Notes under the pieces: model-generated | The model's database searches: none | Told to the model about the DNA's origin: nothing | The model's input: only the letters and a program-made list of their open reading frames with translations | DNA from: Bisbaumannia pacifica | GTDB taxonomy: Bacteria; Pseudomonadota; Gammaproteobacteria; Pseudomonadales; Halomonadaceae | Assembly: GCF_007989625.1 (NCBI RefSeq) | Contig: NZ_BJUK01000014.1 | Location: forward strand, 1-64,000 | Length of the DNA stretch: 64,000 nucleotides | Reading direction: 5' to 3' | Made by a program: the position numbers and the translations under genes | Shown: one piece after another, positions 60,331 to 64,000 of the stretch | Numbering within the stretch: position 1 is the first letter of the stretch | Layout of the letters: each line of letters starts with the position of its first letter

Positions 60331-61168
60331 CACCGCCCCTTGCTACGGCCTTGAGCTTCGTAGGCGCGGGATGTTTTTGTCGCTCAAGTACAGCAGGTTT
60401 GAGGATGCCGCCTTCATGCCGCCTGAACCAACGCTCCTGGAAAGGCGCGCCATAGTTCGCCTTGCTGACGCCATAGCGAACGAAGTACCCACGCTGACCT
60501 CCATTAACGCCCCATTCATTAGCCTCAGCCTGGGTCATACCGGACAGGTAAGATTGCCACCGGATGTTATCGACCAGCACCGATGAACCACGGCTCGCCT
60601 GCTGCTGGTCACCGGTGCCCATCATTGCTGCGCCCTTATTGGAATGATGCAAAAATACGATGGAACAGCCAGTATCGGCGGCTATGGCCTCCATGCGGCC
60701 AATGACCTGGGCCATGGGACCGCTGGCGTTCTCATCCTCGATATGGAAACGGCGCAGAGTATCCAAGATCATCAGACGACGTCCCTCAGCCGCCCGCTTG
60801 AGGCCATCGAACCAGTCAAAAGCCATGATGTTGGGGCATTTCCCGATCAGTGGCTCGATCAGCAGGTGGTCAGCCACAACCTGCCTCTGCGCGGGTGTAA
60901 GCTGCGCACCAAGGGCATGTAACCGGTGATGGATAGCCGCGGGTGGATCTTCGGCGGGTAAATAGATTACCGGCCCCGTGGGCAACTCACCCACTTCCAG
61001 CAGATCTGGGCCGCCGGCAATCTGTGCACTCAGTTGAAGGATTAGCATGGATTTACCGGCTCCACCAGGCGATACAAGTGCACCTACGGTGCCTGCAACC
61101 ATGTTAGGAAGGACGTAATCAACCGGCGGCGGCGGCTCAGTGAAGGCCGCAATAAGGTCAATGGCCAT
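60317..61168 (-). CDS. repA: RepA replicative helicase (IncQ/RSF1010 type)
   Basis: A 283-residue hexameric DNA helicase of the RSF1010 RepA family (RSF1010 RepA has 279 residues). Very high likeness is visible: PPPVDYVLPNMVAGTVGALV, Walker A SPGGAGKSM, LEVGELPTGPVIYLPAEDPP, Walker B LMILDTLRRFHIEDE, IVFLHHSNKGAAMMG and QQASRGSSVLVDNIRWQSYL. It unwinds the origin during plasmid replication. It follows the HTH gene by three bases. Confidence 0.93.
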   Translation of the reverse strand: MAIDLIAAFTEPPPPVDYVLPNMVAGTVGALVSPGGAGKSMLILQLSAQIAGGPDLLEVGELPTGPVIYLPAEDPPAAIHHRLHALGAQLTPAQRQVVADHLLIEPLIGKCPNIMAFDWFDGLKRAAEGRRLMILDTLRRFHIEDENASGPMAQVIGRMEAIAADTGCSIVFLHHSNKGAAMMGTGDQQQASRGSSVLVDNIRWQSYLSGMTQAEANEWGVNGGQRGYFVRYGVSKANYGAPFQERWFRRHEGGILKPAVLERQKHPAPTKLKAVARGGDDDW

Positions 61169-61171
61169 TTA

Positions 61172-61420
61172 TCACCCCCGATCACCGCAGAGCCGATCAC
61201 TATTCAACAGCTCGGCTATCTGTGAAGCTCGGAAATAGACACGGCGGCCTATCTTCAGCTTTGCTTTGTTGATCTCCTCCGTATAAGGCTGCCGTGACTG
61301 TAGAGCGATCCTTAGCCCATCGGGGCTTCGGTGCAGAAGGTCGGCAAGCTGAGGCATCGTCAAAAGCGGGCCATACTTGTTCAGAAGCGACTCTTCCAGG
61401 CTAAGCTTCGTATCTTTCAT
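61172..61420 (-). CDS. AlpA/excisionase-like HTH protein
   Basis: An 82-residue DNA-binding protein of the HTH_17/AlpA type: LTMPQLADLLHRSPDGLRIA, then LKIGRRVYFRASQIAELLNS. Such proteins act as excisionases or as activators of the integrase gene in islands. Lying first in the HTH-repA-repC operon it could also play the part of the small repressor that heads the IncQ rep operon. ATG at 61420; a GTG three codons earlier is possible. Confidence 0.7.
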   Translation of the reverse strand: MKDTKLSLEESLLNKYGPLLTMPQLADLLHRSPDGLRIALQSRQPYTEEINKAKLKIGRRVYFRASQIAELLNSDRLCGDRG

Positions 61421-61474
61421 GTTACGCACCCCTTCTTTCGGTAGACATCCTCAGCCTAATGTGGGATCGTGCGC

Positions 61475-62374
61475 ATGACAGACCTATTTTATGACAAAAA
61501 GGTTGATAGCTGTATGGCTACCTCAAGCTCGCCAATTCACAAGCCCTTAGCGGTCGAGGGTTGTTCCCCAGAAATGGCTGCTGCCATAGAGGCTTTTAGC
61601 ACTTCAATTACACCTTCTCATACTCTTCGCTCAAGGCGCTACAGCCTATTATCCTTGGTTGCCAAACACCTCGATGACGCGGCAAGTATATCAATCAGGC
61701 GTACGCTTTCAGGATTTAACCAGGAAAAGTCCTTTTCACAGCATGTGAAGCACACTGGCTGCAATAATTTAATCAAGACGTTCAAGCTGCTTTCTCGACA
61801 AGCCGGTCTGACCCCGCGGGATCAAGCCGATATCGACTGCTTGATGGATGTTCTCTTCTTTATTAAGAGTCGTACACCATCCGAGTCCATAGCCGCTGAA
61901 ATAAACCTTATCGAGAAGCCTTTCTGCGAACTTTGTTGGCGTTTCACCATTGCTTATGACCGCTATTCAAATGGCGAAGAAGCCGAGATGAGGAACGCAA
62001 GGTATTGCGAATTTCATAATCCAAGCTCTAACCCCTCCGCCTATCGTAATGACCACCGATACCGGAAAGACTTTGAGGAGTGGCTTATCGCAATGGGTGG
62101 AGAGAAGGAACTTAATTTATCATCCGATCTAAAACAGCAGGAAGCCATACGCAAGAAGGCTTACGCACTCGCACATGCCAAGCTCACCGAAAGAAGAGTC
62201 AAGATACTCAAGCTTTACGCGGCTGGTTTTTCGCAGAAAAAGATAGCAGACAAGCTTGGCATTTCCCCCCAGGCTGTTTCAAAGTCACTATTCAAGCTTC
62301 GAGGGTACTTTAGCACTTGGGCAGATATTGCGTTAGGCCAGGAGCTGGAAAGCCTGAAACATAGCAAAGACTAA
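61475..62374 (+). CDS. Island regulator with zinc motif and sigma-4/LuxR-like HTH
   Basis: A 299-residue protein. The middle holds CELCWRFT and YCEFHNPSSNPSAYRNDHRY, a CxxC plus CxxH pair that could bind zinc. The C-terminus is a sigma-70 region 4/LuxR-type HTH (RRVKILKLYAAGFSQKKIAD, KLGISPQAVSKSLFKLRGYF). I have no name for the family. It is divergent from the HTH-rep operon across about 50 bases and so may control it and the integrase. The start is uncertain (GTG 61469, ATG 61475 or 61514). Confidence 0.6.
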   Translation: MTDLFYDKKVDSCMATSSSPIHKPLAVEGCSPEMAAAIEAFSTSITPSHTLRSRRYSLLSLVAKHLDDAASISIRRTLSGFNQEKSFSQHVKHTGCNNLIKTFKLLSRQAGLTPRDQADIDCLMDVLFFIKSRTPSESIAAEINLIEKPFCELCWRFTIAYDRYSNGEEAEMRNARYCEFHNPSSNPSAYRNDHRYRKDFEEWLIAMGGEKELNLSSDLKQQEAIRKKAYALAHAKLTERRVKILKLYAAGFSQKKIADKLGISPQAVSKSLFKLRGYFSTWADIALGQELESLKHSKD

Positions 62375-62430
62375 CCACCCATCAGTAACCACCGATTTTT
62401 TGCTCGCTCTGCCAAGCGACAACGATTCAT

Positions 62431-62473
62431 GGCACGGCAGCAATAGTAATAGGATCACTATTACTACCGTGCC
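62431..62473. terminator. Dyad between the convergent regulator and integrase genes
   Basis: Outer arms GGCACGG/CCGTGCC and inner arms AGTAATAG/CTATTACT form a two-part hairpin between two convergent genes. It may be a shared terminator; the lack of T-runs leaves a protein-binding role open. Confidence 0.5.
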
Positions 62474-62482
62474 AAACCAGCA

Positions 62483-63547
62483 TCATGACAAACGCTGGAG
62501 TTTATCCAGCTTGGTAACCAGGTCTTCCGCCCTCAGATGCGTATACCGCCTCAGCATCTGCATGGACTTGTGACCGCTGATCGCGGCGACCTCCTGATCG
62601 GATAAACCCGCCTCAACTAGACGGCTGACGGCCTCATGGCGTAGATCGTGGAAGCGGAAGTCGTCGAGTCCGGCCTGCTTCTTCGCCTGGTTCCAGAGCT
62701 TGGTATAGGCGTAAGGACCGCGCTTGCCGTCCCTGCCAGGCTCACCAAAGAACACCAGATCACAGTCGAGCGGACGCACCGGGTTGTTCAGCGCTTGCTT
62801 GAATACCTCGGTAGCGGCCTGGGTCAGCGGCACCAGGCGAGCTTCGTTGTTTTTGGTGTCCGTGAGGCGCACCACGCGGCGTTTCACGTCGACCTGGGAG
62901 CGAGTGAGGGTCAGGATCTCAGACGAGCGCATGCCCGTCTCCAGGGCGATTCTGGCGATCCAGGCCAGCATGGGGTTGCTGTGCTGCCGTAGCACGGCGA
63001 ACAGGCGCTTCTCCTCGTCAGCGCTCAGGCGCCGGTCGCGCCCTTCCCCCGGGCTGGGCTTGCGGATGTTCTGGACAGGGTTGTAGGTCAGGCCGAGGCC
63101 CCATTCCTGGATGGCCACGGTGTAGAGGTGGCCGAGCAGGGCGAGCTCCAGGCGCACGGTATTGGGACTGATAGGCTGGCCACGATGACCAATGCTGTTC
63201 AGGCGGGTGTCACGGAAATTGGCGATCAGCTCCGGCGTCAGGGCCGCAAGGGAATACTTGCCCAGGTGCTCGATCAGCTTGCGCGCTTTGTGCTGCTCGC
63301 TTTTCTGGGTGCTGGGCTTCTTGGTAGGGGTAACGTCGGCCAGGTAACGTTTGAGCGCGGCTTCGAGCGTCATGCGCTCCGAGGCACTGCGCTGGATATA
63401 GACACCACGCACCATTTCATCTTCGGTGCGGCGTGCCCAGTCCTGGGCGTCTCGCTTGGTGCGGAAGGTCTTGGCGGCGGTGGGCCAGCCGGTCTTGCGG
63501 ATGACGGCTTTCCAACTACCAGAGGGGGTCTTGACGATGGTGGCCAT
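62483..63547 (-). CDS. Tyrosine-type site-specific integrase
   Basis: A 354-residue phage-type integrase. N-terminal arm-binding domain (MATIVKTPSGSWKAVIRKTG, AKTFRTKRDAQDWARRTEDE), core-binding domain, and a catalytic domain with Arg in ETGMRSSEI, HDLRH (300-304), GHKSMQMLRRY with His326 and the nucleophile Tyr335. It lies 98 bases from the tRNA gene that it targets. All catalytic residues are present, so it should be active. A decayed relative is at 50450-51145. Confidence 0.95.
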   Translation of the reverse strand: MATIVKTPSGSWKAVIRKTGWPTAAKTFRTKRDAQDWARRTEDEMVRGVYIQRSASERMTLEAALKRYLADVTPTKKPSTQKSEQHKARKLIEHLGKYSLAALTPELIANFRDTRLNSIGHRGQPISPNTVRLELALLGHLYTVAIQEWGLGLTYNPVQNIRKPSPGEGRDRRLSADEEKRLFAVLRQHSNPMLAWIARIALETGMRSSEILTLTRSQVDVKRRVVRLTDTKNNEARLVPLTQAATEVFKQALNNPVRPLDCDLVFFGEPGRDGKRGPYAYTKLWNQAKKQAGLDDFRFHDLRHEAVSRLVEAGLSDQEVAAISGHKSMQMLRRYTHLRAEDLVTKLDKLQRLS

Positions 63548-63644
63548 GAAAAACTCCAGGGGGCTGAAGGATCGGCACTGTACCGAAACTGTACCCTTGG
63601 ACTATGGGACTCACCAAAGAAAATTCTTAAGTAGCTGATTTGAA

Positions 63645-63721
<77 letters not shown>

Positions 63722-63883
63722 ATCGCGGGAGGGGCGCTTGGCAGCGCGGGCGTATGATAGCGAATGCCGATTAGCGAGGCCAGCCCGGAGCGGGAGGCGG
63801 GCCGGTTTCGTGGGGTGGCGGCACTTTCCGCGCTCCCGCGGGTCTGTGCTGGACGCGTCGAGAGCCCGCCATAGAGAGTCCCC

Positions 63884-64000
63884 ATGATAAAAGCACCCAC
63901 CATCAAGGCCGCCCTGCCCAGCCTGTTGCTGTCGTTGCTCGCCCTCTCCACCTTACCCGCCCAAGCCGCCTGGCAGCTGGATGGGGAGCGCTCCCGGGTG
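63884..64000 (+). CDS. YceI-family periplasmic protein, N-terminal part
   Basis: The first 39 codons before the window ends. A clear signal peptide (PSLLLSLLALSTLPAQA) is followed by AWQLDGERSRV, the start of the YceI lipocalin-like domain (usually W-x-LD-xx-HS-x-V). AGAGAG precedes the ATG. Members bind isoprenoid-type lipids. Confidence 0.7.
   Translation, partial: MIKAPTIKAALPSLLLSLLALSTLPAQAAWQLDGERSRV

Overview
The window is about 64 kb from a high-GC gammaproteobacterium. The gene families and their order look most like Halomonas or a close relative; this is a judgement from familiarity, not from a search. Positions 1 to about 48.7 kb and 63.7 kb to the end read as chromosomal backbone. 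Positions about 48.8-63.6 kb are an accretion of foreign DNA at a tRNA gene.

Backbone. 1-7.4 kb: a complete type I secretion locus on the minus strand (TolC-OmpA fusion, ABC exporter, HlyD adaptor, LuxR/CsgD-like regulator) and the N-terminus of its giant adhesin substrate, which carries a LapA-like retention module with a TAAG cleavage site. 7.7-11.2 kb: EamA permease, Rdx/SelW-like protein, MFS permease, a short LOV photoreceptor and a small PA3496-like protein. 11.3-16.0 kb: three overlapping genes for complex I/Mrp antiporter-like membrane subunits plus a zinc-ribbon gene, with no redox subunits. 16-25.9 kb: methyltransferase, a stand-alone TrpB, esterase, SLC13 permease, cold-shock protein, two divergent L,D-transpeptidases, DUF6164, YtoQ and DUF3422 proteins. 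26-29.4 kb: an unassigned four-gene cluster (ketosynthase III-like, haem-oxygenase-like diiron oxidase, two membrane-associated proteins). 29.5-36.8 kb: a Fur-box-marked ferric siderophore locus (TonB receptor, two FecCD permeases, binding protein, ATPase, sucrase/ferredoxin-like reductase candidate). 36.9-48.7 kb: exported DUF7282 protein, XRE-cupin regulator with AzlCD exporter, the MesD/MesX folate-independent methionine synthase pair, chemoreceptor, Ada, EamA permease, a TetR plus carboxymuconolactone decarboxylase-like pair, and an XRE/membrane-protein pair lying between partial duplications.

Accretion. Two related elements entered the same tRNA-Ile2(CAU) gene. The older one (about 48.8-51.2 kb) keeps AT-rich methyltransferase and NUDIX genes and a broken integrase. 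The younger one (51.28-63.69 kb) is bounded by a perfect 46-bp repeat of the tRNA 3' half. From left to right it carries an AT-rich restriction-modification pair (HNH nuclease and double-domain DNA methyltransferase), an IncP-like transfer remnant (traJ fragment, oriT, traK, trbJ, trbK, trbL), an IncQ/RSF1010-like replication module (iterons and palindromes as putative oriV, repC-like, repA helicase), an AlpA-like HTH gene, a regulator with a zinc motif and sigma-4/LuxR-type HTH, and an intact tyrosine integrase. It looks like a chimeric plasmid trapped in the chromosome. It has no relaxase, primase, coupling protein or full mating channel, so it would need a helper to move.

All calls come from reading the sequence; no database search was run.
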